DNA of 64,000 nucleotides, taken from positions 1 through 64,000 of the forward strand of contig CALKHR010000110.1 of NCBI GenBank assembly GCA_937988885.1, written 5' to 3'. Below the pieces are notes generated by a model, which was given only the letters and a program-made list of their open reading frames with translations, was not told the DNA's origin and did no database searches. The stretch comes from an uncultured Roseiflexaceae bacterium (GTDB lineage Bacteria > Chloroflexota > Chloroflexia > Chloroflexales > Roseiflexaceae). Below, one piece after another: positions 34,875 to 42,832 of this stretch. A program made the position numbers and the translations under genes. Positions within the stretch are counted from its first letter, which is position 1; the number at the start of each line of letters is the position of its first letter.

Positions 34875-36449
34875 TCACGCCGTGAGCGGGGGCCTGCCGC
34901 TGTGGAACGATGTCATCTCCTGGAACGCCTTCGCCACCGCCAGGATCGTCGCCTCGTCGTAGAGACGCCCCGTGAAGGTGACGCTGCGCGAATCGCCCTG
35001 CGCATCCACACCCGTCGGCACGGTCACGCTGGGGTGCCCGGTCAGGTTCGTCAGCAACAGGTCGGACATATCGCCGCAGACGTAGCAATCCACCGAGCGC
35101 ATCGTCTCGTCGAACGCCTGCATCGTCAGCGTGCGCAGCCGATTAGCCTGCACGTACTCCACCGCCGGGATCAGCCGCGCCTGCCGCAATAAGTTCGGCC
35201 ATGCCTCGTCGTGCTGCCGCACCAGCAGGTCATCGGCATCCGAGCGCGTCAACGCATCGAAGGCCGCCGCCGCCTCGACGAACAGGATCGTGCCCATCGC
35301 CTCCAGCGGGTACTCGGGCAACTGGATCGGCACCAGCGTCGCGCCGCGCTCGCGCAACACCTCCAGCACAAACTGCTGCTCGCCGCTCAACTGTGCATCG
35401 TTCGGCAGGTAGCCGATCCGCAGATTCGCCCAATCGAGTTGCGGCTCCCACGCGAACGGCTGATCGGCCACCGTGAGATCGAGGCCGTCTGGCCCGTAGA
35501 TCGCCGCAAAGACGAGCGCGCAATCCTCCGCCGAGCGCGCCAACGGGCCGAGCTTGTCCATACTCCAACTCAGCGCCATCGCGCCGTGGCGGCTCACGCG
35601 CCCAAACGTGGGCCGCAAGCCCGTCACGCGGCAGCGCGTCGAAGGCGACACGATGGAGCCCCACGTCTCGCTGCCGATCGCAAAGCTCACCAAGCCCGCC
35701 GCGACCGCTGAAGCCGACCCCGCCGACGAGCCGCTTGAGCCTTGCTCCAGGTTCCACGGATTCTTGGTGTGGCCGCCGAACCACTGATCATCCATCGCCA
35801 ACTCTCCCAGCGAGAGCTTGGCGGTCAGCACCGCGCCCGCCTCGGCCAAGCGCGTAACGACAGTGGCATCGTGCGAGGGGACGCGCTCGGTGTAGGGCGC
35901 AGCGCCCCAAGTGGTGCGAATGCCCTTGGTGTCGAGCAGATCCTTCGCGCCCCATGGCAGGCCGTGCAGCGGGCCACGCCAACGCCCCGCCGCCAACTCG
36001 GCATCGGCGCGTTTGGCCTGCTCCAACGCCAACTCCGCCGTCAGCGTAATCACGCACTGCAACTGCGGGTCGTAGCGCTCCAGGCGCTGCAACGACAACT
36101 CAGTCAACTCCAGCGCCGAGACTTGGCGCGAGCGAATCAGCGCGCTCAAGGTGGCAACCGAGCCAAACGCCAGATCGCTCGGCTCGCTGGGACGAGTCAC
36201 GCTTAGGTCACGTGCAGGCACAAGAGCGTGCGTCAGCGCGGGGGCCACGCTGGGCAACTGCGGGTTGAACTGGATGGCTGGCGGCACCTCGTTCGGCAGC
36301 GCCACGCCGCGCACCTGCGCGTACGAGTGCAGGTAGGCCTGCACCCCCGCCAGCATCGACTGAAGTTCCGTCGTGGTGAACTGCAAGCCCGCGACGGTGC
36401 TGGCAGCCTCCAATATCGCCTCGGAGATCGTGGGCGTGTCGCCGCTCAT
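34875..36449 (-). CDS. Amidase signature family protein
   Basis: A 524-residue amidase-signature enzyme, which hydrolyses C-N bonds with a Ser-cisSer-Lys triad. The Lys lies in GLPWGAKDLLDTKG. The serine-rich loop is GSSGSSAGSASAVAAGL and the nucleophile region GSETWGSIVSPSTRCRVTGLRPT. These are somewhat unlike the GGSSGGSAAAVA and GTDTGGSIR of GatA, so it is unlikely to be the tRNA amidotransferase subunit. About 90 extra residues precede the core. The start could be 36455 or 36449. It is the second gene after mtnP on the same strand. The substrate is unknown. Confidence 0.88.
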   Translation of the reverse strand: MSGDTPTISEAILEAASTVAGLQFTTTELQSMLAGVQAYLHSYAQVRGVALPNEVPPAIQFNPQLPSVAPALTHALVPARDLSVTRPSEPSDLAFGSVATLSALIRSRQVSALELTELSLQRLERYDPQLQCVITLTAELALEQAKRADAELAAGRWRGPLHGLPWGAKDLLDTKGIRTTWGAAPYTERVPSHDATVVTRLAEAGAVLTAKLSLGELAMDDQWFGGHTKNPWNLEQGSSGSSAGSASAVAAGLVSFAIGSETWGSIVSPSTRCRVTGLRPTFGRVSRHGAMALSWSMDKLGPLARSAEDCALVFAAIYGPDGLDLTVADQPFAWEPQLDWANLRIGYLPNDAQLSGEQQFVLEVLRERGATLVPIQLPEYPLEAMGTILFVEAAAAFDALTRSDADDLLVRQHDEAWPNLLRQARLIPAVEYVQANRLRTLTMQAFDETMRSVDCYVCGDMSDLLLTNLTGHPSVTVPTGVDAQGDSRSVTFTGRLYDEATILAVAKAFQEMTSFHSGRPPLTA

Positions 36450-36515
36450 ACGCATACTCCACTCTGTACAGCTTTGCGGATGCCACTCCGAACGCAACCG
36501 CCTGAGGTACCTGCA

Positions 36516-36580
36516 GCCCTGCCACCATTGCGCCGCGCAGTAACCGTAAGCGGGGGCATGCCGGTACAGCGTGGCAGGGC
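36516..36580. other. Inverted repeat between amidase and mtnP
   Basis: GCCCTGCCAC at 36516-36525 pairs perfectly with GTGGCAGGGC at 36571-36580 around a 45-nt centre. It lies past the mtnP stop and before the amidase start on the minus strand. It has no T-run, and the left end faintly resembles the edge of the 150-bp repeat family. Confidence 0.45.
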
Positions 36581-36614
36581 GAGGCGTGTTCCCTTCAAAC
36601 CTAATACAACAGGC

Positions 36615-37481
36615 TTAGGAGAGGTACTTGCCGATCAGTAACTTAAGTTGCTCCACCCTGGCAGGCGGAATGGCCTTGGGGTCCGTGAAGATCGCGGTCG
36701 CCAGCGCGTTGTGGGCCGGGCTATCGAATCCGTCGCCGATCAGCGGCACCACGCGCCGGATCGTCTCGCGGGCGATGGCCGCGTTCGCCTGCAGCACCTT
36801 GCCCACCATCTCGGCAGTTACGGCATCGTGGCCGGGGTGCCAGCAGTCGTAATCGGTGACCAGCGCCAGGGTCGCGTAGGCGATCTCGGCCTCGCGGGCC
36901 AATTTCGCCTCGGGCAGCGCGGTCATGCCGATCAGCGCGTGGCCACGGCGGCGGTTCTCCTCGCTCTCGGCCAGCGTCGAGAACTGCGGACCCTCCATGC
37001 ACACGTAGGTGCCACCGCGATGCACCGTTGCGCCAGCCTCGCGGGCGGCCTGCTCGATGCGGTCGGCCAACCGCTGATCGAACGGGCGATCGAAGCCGAC
37101 GTGCACCACGATGCCCTCGCCGAAGAAGGTGGCGGGGCGAATGCCCTTGGTGCGATCGAAGAGTTGATCGGGAACGACAACGTGGCCGGGCGCGTACTCC
37201 TCGCGCAGGCTGCCCACCGCGCTTACCGAAACGAGGTAGCGCACGCCAAGTTGCTTGAACCCATAGATATTGGCCCGATTGGGCACCTCGCTCGGCGTGA
37301 AGCGGTGGCCGACGCCGTGGCGCGGCAGGAACGCGACGCGCCTGCCAGCAATTGTCCCAACAATATAGCTATCGCTCGGCGCACCAAACGGCGTCTCAAG
37401 CGTCACACGTTCAACATCCTCAAGACCATCGATGGCGTACAGGCCGCTTCCGCCAATCACACCAATCGTACACTCAGACAT
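36615..37481 (-). CDS. mtnP: S-methyl-5'-thioadenosine phosphorylase
   Basis: A 288-residue purine nucleoside phosphorylase of the MTAP type, which splits methylthioadenosine into adenine and methylthioribose-1-phosphate in the methionine salvage pathway. Conserved parts are IGVIGGSGLY at the N-terminus, FLPRHGVGHRFTPSEVPNRANI, SVSAVGSLREEY, the active-site CMEGPQFSTLAES, IGMTALPEAKLAREAEI and TDYDCWH. The His of RHG and Asp of DYDCW fit the MTA-specific enzymes. AAGGAG precedes the ATG, with a TATAAT about 35 bp upstream. No other methionine-salvage gene is adjacent. Its adenine product links it loosely to purine metabolism. Confidence 0.93.
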   Translation of the reverse strand: MSECTIGVIGGSGLYAIDGLEDVERVTLETPFGAPSDSYIVGTIAGRRVAFLPRHGVGHRFTPSEVPNRANIYGFKQLGVRYLVSVSAVGSLREEYAPGHVVVPDQLFDRTKGIRPATFFGEGIVVHVGFDRPFDQRLADRIEQAAREAGATVHRGGTYVCMEGPQFSTLAESEENRRRGHALIGMTALPEAKLAREAEIAYATLALVTDYDCWHPGHDAVTAEMVGKVLQANAAIARETIRRVVPLIGDGFDSPAHNALATAIFTDPKAIPPARVEQLKLLIGKYLS

Positions 37482-37539
37482 GATTCACTCCTTGTATAGT
37501 TGCAGGGTAGGCATATTATAGCCGAATGCTTGCTCAGTG

Positions 37540-37693
37540 GCGCTACCGCAGGATGCGCCGTTGCTCGTACTGCGTGGTTGATTCTGCTGGCGCAAAAGGA
37601 CCAACCTCGTGCGGAACCGCCCGTGATCATGTTCCGAGCTTTGGAGTGTCAGCTAGGGCGGCGATGAGTGGGCGACGGCTCACTACGGCAGTG
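37540..37693 (+). repeat. Dispersed 150-bp repeat, copy 2
   Basis: This stretch matches the complement of 30642-30796. The shared core (37577-37693) differs at about 17 of 117 positions. An open frame crosses it, but the pattern of changes is not that of a protein gene. It lies in the gap between mtnP and the coiled-coil membrane protein gene. Confidence 0.85.
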
Positions 37694-37731
37694 TGGTTTG
37701 CGTGCGCAACGCAAACGGAAACGGGGCGAGC

Positions 37732-37747
37732 ATCACGCTCAACCCCG
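37732..37747 (-). terminator. Weak terminator candidate after the coiled-coil gene
   Basis: On the minus strand CGGGG and GAGC pair with GCTC and CCCCG around a short loop with a small internal bulge, followed by TTTCCGTTT. It lies 27 bp after the stop codon. Confidence 0.35.
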
Positions 37748-37773
37748 CCTCCATTCGCTGAAACAGAACGTTG

Positions 37774-38478
37774 TTAGGACTTCACGCGCCGCTGTACACG
37801 CTCGGCGAAGGTCTTTGCCTTATTCGTGGCCTGCTCGCTGGCCGAACGGGTGTAATCGACAGCGCGGTTGGCCTTAGTCGCGATCTCGTTGCTCGCCGAG
37901 CGGGCCTGCGAGAGCACCTCCTCAGTGCGATGCACGCCTTGGCGGAGCAACACCGGGCCACGCTTGCGCAACGTGCGAGCGCTGTGCTCGGCACGCTCGG
38001 CGCTGTGAGCCACCATGCTGGGGCCCTGCTTGCGCACATTGCGAGCCGCCTGCTCGACGCGATTTGCGCCGCGCACCAGGAGGCCCGGGCCTTGCTTGCG
38101 GATCGCGCGACCCCACTGCTCGACACGCTGACCGCCACGCTCCACAAGGCCAGGGCCTTGCTTACGCACTGTGCGGGCGAAGTTCTCGGTCTGCCGAGCG
38201 CCACGCTCCACCAGGCCAGGGCCTTGCTTGCGCAGCGTTCGGGCGAGGTTCTCGGTGCGGCGCGCGGCCATCTCGATGGCAGCCTCGGCGCGTTGCAGGC
38301 GCGTGGGTCGGCGGCGACGGCGCATCATCAGGATCAGAATCCCTGCGATCGCAGCGAACACTACACTCAAGCCACCCGCTAACAGAATAAGCTGATCTTC
38401 ACGCCGCTCGGCAGAAAAGTCGATCTGATCGTGCATAGCGTCACCTTCCTGCATCTTCATATCATCATCTTCGTACAC
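37774..38478 (-). CDS. Single-span membrane protein with five 22-residue RKQGPGLVERG repeats
   Basis: A 234-residue protein (220 if the ATG at 38436 is used; that start has AGGAAGG upstream, while the GTG at 38478 has AGAGAGG). One membrane segment lies near residues 30-52 (LILLAGGLSVVFAAIAGILILMM), followed by an RRRRR stop-transfer. From about 60 to 190 come five repeats of about 22 residues with the pattern TLRKQGPGLVERGxRxxExxAR, then an Ala/Ser-rich helix. This looks like a long amphipathic or apolipoprotein-like coiled coil. The start follows the chaB stop by 3 bp, so the two form an operon. I recognise no family. Confidence 0.8.
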   Translation of the reverse strand: MYEDDDMKMQEGDAMHDQIDFSAERREDQLILLAGGLSVVFAAIAGILILMMRRRRRPTRLQRAEAAIEMAARRTENLARTLRKQGPGLVERGARQTENFARTVRKQGPGLVERGGQRVEQWGRAIRKQGPGLLVRGANRVEQAARNVRKQGPSMVAHSAERAEHSARTLRKRGPVLLRQGVHRTEEVLSQARSASNEIATKANRAVDYTRSASEQATNKAKTFAERVQRRVKS

Positions 38479-38481
38479 GCA

Positions 38482-38715
38482 TTACCTCTCTTTCTCAACC
38501 CAAGCACCATCAGCAGCCTTCTCGTAGCTCTGCTCGACCGCGCTCCAAGCGACCGCATGGGCTGTCTCTTCACGACTACGCCCCTCACGCCGCTCCTCTG
38601 GCTGATCATATTGTTCCCAGGCACTATTAAATGCTGCAAGGTAGATCTCCTGAGCGTGATGCGGCAGCACATTTCGGACGGATGTAGGTAGATCCCGAAG
38701 TGTTTGGTATGGCAT
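38482..38715 (-). CDS. ChaB family protein
   Basis: A 77-residue ChaB-like protein, a small winged-helix-like fold. The conserved part is YQTLRDLPTSVRNVLPHHAQEIYLAAFNSAWEQY, followed by the usual AHAVAWSAVEQSYEK. ChaB is annotated as a cation transport regulator in E. coli on weak evidence, so no function is claimed. AAAGGAG precedes the ATG. It is the first gene of a two-gene operon with the repeat membrane protein. The upstream 470-bp gap contains nested dyads that may be operators. Confidence 0.9.
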   Translation of the reverse strand: MPYQTLRDLPTSVRNVLPHHAQEIYLAAFNSAWEQYDQPEERREGRSREETAHAVAWSAVEQSYEKAADGAWVEKER

Positions 38716-38801
38716 AGTCTCGCTCCTTTATGAGGCGTGATCTGAACGATCTGTCGCCAACCGGGTGTAAGGTTGCAAGGATCGTGCCAGAGATGAACAA
38801 G

Positions 38802-38858
38802 CTGTCATAATGACAGATAATGATATTGTTATCTCTCAAATCGTCGTAAACGCTTACA
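38802..38858. promoter_or_regulatory. Cluster of dyads upstream of chaB
   Basis: CTGTCA-TAA-TGACAG at 38802-38816 is a perfect inverted repeat. A second near-palindrome, AGATAATGATATTGTTATCT, lies at 38815-38834. GTAAACGCTTACA at 38846-38858 fits the palindromic operator pattern of LacI-family regulators. The rest of the 470-bp gap to the sigma gene (38859-39185) shows no gene or clear signal. Confidence 0.45.
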
Positions 38859-39185
38859 CCGAATTATTTCACCGTCAAAATACCAATTCATATATGATTA
38901 CGAGGCAGAACAGCGTGTATCGAACGGAATATGCAAGGTTAGTACCATAACTCGCAGTAATTGGAACCCGAAGGGCAGGCTGTTGAGGCATTGTGTGATG
39001 AATATGTTGATTCGTTGAAGCTATAGGATCAACGCGCACATGTGGCTTTTGGGGCGAACAGCATATATGTGAACAGATGATGGGGCACGCTCACGAGACG
39101 TTCATCTCATGTCCCTATACTGCAAACTACATTACGCGGTGTTACCAATCGCCCACAAGGGCTTTCAGCAAGCGAGGTCGGGCCC

Positions 39186-39806
39186 ATGTCAGCACAATTA
39201 AACCCTTCCAACGCACTCACGCCCACCGACAAAGCTCTTGAGCTGAGTGAACTCACCGAATCGCAAGTCATTGCTCGGGCAAAATTAGGCGATGCCGATG
39301 CGATCAGTGCGTTGTATGAGCGCTACGAACCCAAGATTCGTCGCTATGTTTTGGGGCGCTTGGGCGACCCAAACCTCGCTGAAGATATTTGTAGTGATGT
39401 ATTCGTCAAAGTGCTCGAAAGTCTCGATCGCTATGAGGATCGGGGCTGGCCGTTCTCGGCGTGGCTCTATCGCATTGCGTATGCGCGCACCATCGATGTG
39501 ATGCGTCAGACGAATCGCCGCACATCGGTGCCACTCGACGAGGCGCAACTCGGCACGCTCGACCCGCCCGATGAGGCCGTAATGGCGCGCATGGCCTACA
39601 ACGAGATCAAGACGACGATGAGTGCGCTCACCAACGAGCAGCAGCTTGTATTGCGCCTGCGCTTCGGCGAGGATCGCAGTTTGGCCGACATCGCCAAGTC
39701 GCTCGGGCGCAGCATTGGCTCTGTGAAAGCGCTCCAGCACCGCGGACTGAATCGGCTTGCGCAAGCCCTGAACAATCAGCCAAACTCGAACGTGCTCACC
39801 ATATAA
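39186..39806 (+). CDS. ECF-type RNA polymerase sigma factor
   Basis: A 206-residue sigma-70 family protein of the extracytoplasmic-function kind, with only regions 2 and 4. Region 2 (about 40-105) contains ALYERYEPKIRRYVLGRLGD, AEDICSDVFVKVLESLDRY and FSAWLYRIAYARTIDVMR. Region 4 (about 140-195) contains LTNEQQLVLRLRFGEDRSLADIAKSLGRSIGSVKALQHRGLNRLAQ. An extra 30 residues precede region 2. No anti-sigma factor gene is adjacent, so how it is held inactive is unknown. The following gene is a small metalloprotease with its own promoter. Its target genes are not known. Confidence 0.93.
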   Translation: MSAQLNPSNALTPTDKALELSELTESQVIARAKLGDADAISALYERYEPKIRRYVLGRLGDPNLAEDICSDVFVKVLESLDRYEDRGWPFSAWLYRIAYARTIDVMRQTNRRTSVPLDEAQLGTLDPPDEAVMARMAYNEIKTTMSALTNEQQLVLRLRFGEDRSLADIAKSLGRSIGSVKALQHRGLNRLAQALNNQPNSNVLTI

Positions 39807-39830
39807 ACCCATTCCCCCCACCCCTCCCTG

Positions 39831-39863
39831 CAACGCCGACAGACTGTAGTTCTGTCGGCGTTG
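39831..39863 (+). terminator. Terminator-like hairpin after the sigma gene
   Basis: A 13-bp perfect stem (CAACGCCGACAGA / TCTGTCGGCGTTG, 7-nt loop) 24 bp after the stop codon. The following TGGTTGG is a poor U-run, so termination may be inefficient or factor-assisted. Confidence 0.55.
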
Positions 39864-39932
39864 TGGTTGGAGGATTGTCACCGTTCTTTGCTCCCTTTGC
39901 GCTCAACTTCGGCGTACAATATCCAAAAACCC

Positions 39933-39962
39933 TTGACACCGTATCATTACGACGCGTATAAT
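39933..39962 (+). promoter_or_regulatory. Strong sigma-70-type promoter
   Basis: TTGACA and TATAAT, both full consensus hexamers, are 18 bp apart. The start codon of the metalloprotease gene is 26 bp downstream. Confidence 0.85.
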
Positions 39963-39988
39963 GACCACGTGTTGTAGGGATGGTATGT

Positions 39989-40354
39989 ATGGATCGTGAC
40001 GCATTCGAAAGCATTGTTGTCGAGGCCCTTGATAGCTTACCAGAGGAGTTCGCCCGCCTGTTGGTCAATGTGGAAGTGCGTATCGAACGACGCCCCACTC
40101 AGGAACACCGTCATGCCACTGGCCTCAAACCCTGGCAGACGCTGTACGGCCTCTATCAAGGCGTTCCGCTCACGAAGCGCGCTGGCGGTGCTCCGCTCTT
40201 GCCCGATATCATTACCATCTTCCAAGAGCCGTTGGAGCGTGATTTTCCTCATCGCGACGACCTACGCAACCAAGTTCGGCGTACGATGTTGCACGAGATA
40301 GCGCACTTTTTCGGGATCAGCGATGCGCGCCTCCGCGAACTAGATGCTTACTAA
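39989..40354 (+). CDS. Small zincin-like metallopeptidase family protein
   Basis: A 121-residue protein of the short metallopeptidase family annotated as DUF1025/zincin-like. The N-terminus (DRDAFESIVVEALDSLPEEFARLL) and the C-terminal zinc motif HEIAHFFGISD (HExxH with a downstream Asp) are diagnostic. GLYQGVPLTKR and PDIITIFQEPL are typical of the family. It has no signal peptide, so it acts in the cytoplasm. The ATG at 39989 is 8 nt after AGGGA; one at 39980 overlaps that site. The consensus promoter just upstream suggests high expression. The function of the family is not well established. Confidence 0.9.
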   Translation: MDRDAFESIVVEALDSLPEEFARLLVNVEVRIERRPTQEHRHATGLKPWQTLYGLYQGVPLTKRAGGAPLLPDIITIFQEPLERDFPHRDDLRNQVRRTMLHEIAHFFGISDARLRELDAY

Positions 40355-40461
40355 ATGCCTATACGAAAGCTGAGCATACTGAGGAACCAACGAACGACCA
40401 TATACGCACTGCATCAACCGTTTGGTACCGATAGATGCACTAGTTTCGTCATTTAGGGTCC

Positions 40462-41718
40462 ATGATACGTCGATTGTTTCCTACAGTTCGTAAAACCACG
40501 CTTGGTTTGATTTATCTCACTTCACTCGTCGTTTGGGTGGCGTTAATTGTCGACACTACAGGATTGATCCAACAAGCCTTACAACCACCGCTTATCCCAA
40601 CTGCAGTCCCTCCACAACCCACAGCCACACCACGAGCACCTCAAGTCGTGGGTCCACGTCCTGTCGTCGTCCAGGCCGATGTTCCCGAAGAACCCGAGCA
40701 ACCGCTCTCGAGCTTTCACCCAAAGACGGGTCGGTATATCTCGGCGTGGCTGCCCGATTCGTTCTCCGGCGTCAACCGTCAGTCCTTCGAGGCCAACGCC
40801 GATATTTTGGATGAGATCAGCCCGTTCTGGTACACCACCAACGCTCGTGGCGACATTCTGCGCGATGGCGGCGCCCGCGATCAAACGCTTGTCGAACTGG
40901 CGCACAGTAAGAATGTGTTAGTGATCCCAACCATCCACAATGTGTTGGCGACCGACCCAGTGCCAGCGCTGTTGCGCAACCCGGAACGGCGCGCCCAACA
41001 CATTCGGAATATTGTCGATGAAGTGCTCGACAATAATTACGACGGGATCGATATCGACTATGAAATGCTCAGCAGCAGCCTGCGCGACGATTACACAGCG
41101 TTTATGGTGGATCTGAGCGAGGCGCTGCATCAACACGGCAAACTGCTGACGGTGGCCGTGCACGCCAAAACCTCCGATTACGGCGGGCTTGGCGGCTTCC
41201 AGGATTGGAAGGTGCTTGGGCAGGTGGTCGATCGCCTGCGGATTATGACCTACGATTTCCATTGGCGCGGAGGCGGCCCTGGGCCTGTCGCGCCGATCTA
41301 TTGGGTGCAGCAGGTCGCGGAGTACGCCAAGACCGTGGTGGACCCCGCCAAGGTTGTGATTGGCGTGCCATTTTACGGCTATAATTGGCCTCCTGGTGGG
41401 ACAGCCGTGGCGCAAACGTGGGATGCGATCGACGAACTGATCCGCACGCGCCGTTTGACGGTCAACTTGGCCGAACGCGATGCGAATGGGCCGATCCAAG
41501 AGAACTGGATCACGTATAATGGACGTATCGCCTGGTTCGCCACTAGCCGCAGCTTGGATGCGAAGTTGGCCTTGGTGCAAGAGATGGACCTGGCGGGCAT
41601 CGCGATCTGGCGATTGGGTGGCGAGGACCCCGACAATTGGCGCGTGATCCGCGCTCGTCTCCTCGAAGACCCGTTTGAGTCGCAACGCATGCTGAATCAG
41701 GTGCTCCCCGAACATTAA
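40462..41718 (+). CDS. Membrane-anchored GH18 (YaaH/chitinase-like) glycosidase
   Basis: A 418-residue protein with an N-terminal membrane anchor (about residues 12-32) and a Pro/Thr-rich linker (33-85). A GH18 TIM barrel follows. Its catalytic motif DGIDIDYE ends in Glu201, and RIMTYDFHWRG and VVIGVPFYGYNW match the family. GH18 proteins of this kind hydrolyse chitin or peptidoglycan glycans; YaaH-like members act on cortex or cell wall. The anchor places the enzyme on the outer face of the membrane. The TPR protein follows 28 bp downstream, probably in one operon. The real substrate is unknown. Confidence 0.88.
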   Translation: MIRRLFPTVRKTTLGLIYLTSLVVWVALIVDTTGLIQQALQPPLIPTAVPPQPTATPRAPQVVGPRPVVVQADVPEEPEQPLSSFHPKTGRYISAWLPDSFSGVNRQSFEANADILDEISPFWYTTNARGDILRDGGARDQTLVELAHSKNVLVIPTIHNVLATDPVPALLRNPERRAQHIRNIVDEVLDNNYDGIDIDYEMLSSSLRDDYTAFMVDLSEALHQHGKLLTVAVHAKTSDYGGLGGFQDWKVLGQVVDRLRIMTYDFHWRGGGPGPVAPIYWVQQVAEYAKTVVDPAKVVIGVPFYGYNWPPGGTAVAQTWDAIDELIRTRRLTVNLAERDANGPIQENWITYNGRIAWFATSRSLDAKLALVQEMDLAGIAIWRLGGEDPDNWRVIRARLLEDPFESQRMLNQVLPEH

Positions 41719-41746
41719 ACGATTCGCTTAACAACGTGAAACGAAC

Positions 41747-42778
41747 ATGCCAGAAGTAGGCGTTAAATCGAATAAGGTCGAAGCCGAGCGCCTCTATCAA
41801 CGAGGCGTCGCTGCGACGCGTGGTGGTCAGCGCCGCGTGGCTGCGGTGTTGCTTGGGCGCGCAGTCCAACTCAACCCGCACCACGAGTTAGCATGGTTGT
41901 GGCTCTCGGGTGTGCTCGATGACCCGAATGAGATCGCGTTCTGTCTGCGCTCGGTGCTCTCGATCAACCCGCACAACGAGCGGGCGCGCCAGGGCTTGAA
42001 ATGGCTTGAGGAACGCAAGCAGATCCCCGCACAAACAAGTGCGCCTGCGACTGTGGCGCCTGCCGAGCCGGAGGAAGAGGAGCACGAGGAGATTCGCAAG
42101 GCCCGTCACGAGGGCGAGGCGTGGTGGGTGAACTGGCGGCGCGCCAAGCGCGATATGAGCCGAGCATGGCTGGTGATCTGGTCCTTGCCGGTGATCCTGT
42201 TGACGCTGACGCTTTTGGGGCGGTTTGCGCTCGTTAATATCGTTGAGAATAACCAGTCGATCGCGCACGCCAACGCGCAAACGCAAGTGCAGGCCGAGCC
42301 GGAGCCGATTGAGGAGGATAAGCCGACGCCGATCCTCCAGGCGCAGTTGTCGTTCGACGAGGACGCGCAGGCGTTGGCATACCTCAACGCGCTCGAAGCG
42401 CCACGGGCCAAGCTGCGCGAAGCGGTGGAGCACTACCGAGCCGCCACGAGCCAACCGGGTGGCTCATCGACGGTGCACGCCGCTGCGGCTCGGCGCTTCC
42501 GCGAGGAGATCGTCGCGATGAACGAGTTGCTGGGCAAGCTCTCGCCGCCGAACGCGCTGGCCCAATCGCACGCCGATTATCTGGCCGGACTGGAGCTTGA
42601 GCAGGCCGCGATGAGCGATATGCTTGAGTTCTACAGCAGTTTCAGCATCTCGCTCGCCAACCGCGCTACGCTGCGCCTTGAGGACGCTGGTAAGCGCTTC
42701 GAGCGCGCCCGCTCCGCCTTCGATAAGCACTACGCCGAGGCGATCAAGGTGCCGCTGCCCTCACACACCATCCGCTGA
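41747..42778 (+). CDS. TPR-like protein with a single membrane span
   Basis: A 343-residue protein. Residues 10-85 form tetratricopeptide-like helices (AERLYQRGVAATRGGQRRVAAVLLGRAVQLNPHHELAWLWLSGVL, then SVLSINPHNERARQGL). An acidic linker leads to one membrane helix near 140-165 (MSRAWLVIWSLPVILLTLTLLGRFAL), and a helical region of about 170 residues follows on the other side. The ATG has no Shine-Dalgarno, and the gene lies 28 bp after the GH18 gene. A role as scaffold for the surface glycosidase is inference only. I recognise no specific family. Confidence 0.75.
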   Translation: MPEVGVKSNKVEAERLYQRGVAATRGGQRRVAAVLLGRAVQLNPHHELAWLWLSGVLDDPNEIAFCLRSVLSINPHNERARQGLKWLEERKQIPAQTSAPATVAPAEPEEEEHEEIRKARHEGEAWWVNWRRAKRDMSRAWLVIWSLPVILLTLTLLGRFALVNIVENNQSIAHANAQTQVQAEPEPIEEDKPTPILQAQLSFDEDAQALAYLNALEAPRAKLREAVEHYRAATSQPGGSSTVHAAAARRFREEIVAMNELLGKLSPPNALAQSHADYLAGLELEQAAMSDMLEFYSSFSISLANRATLRLEDAGKRFERARSAFDKHYAEAIKVPLPSHTIR

Positions 42779-42832
42779 ACGCCACGTTCGTTGTGCGATA
42801 GGTGTGCATCGGATCTCCCCTCCCGCTATGGC

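Noticed and set aside
37526..37777. 83-codon frame over repeat copy 2
   Set aside because: Same reasoning as for copy 1; there is no ribosome site and it runs into the convergent gene end.
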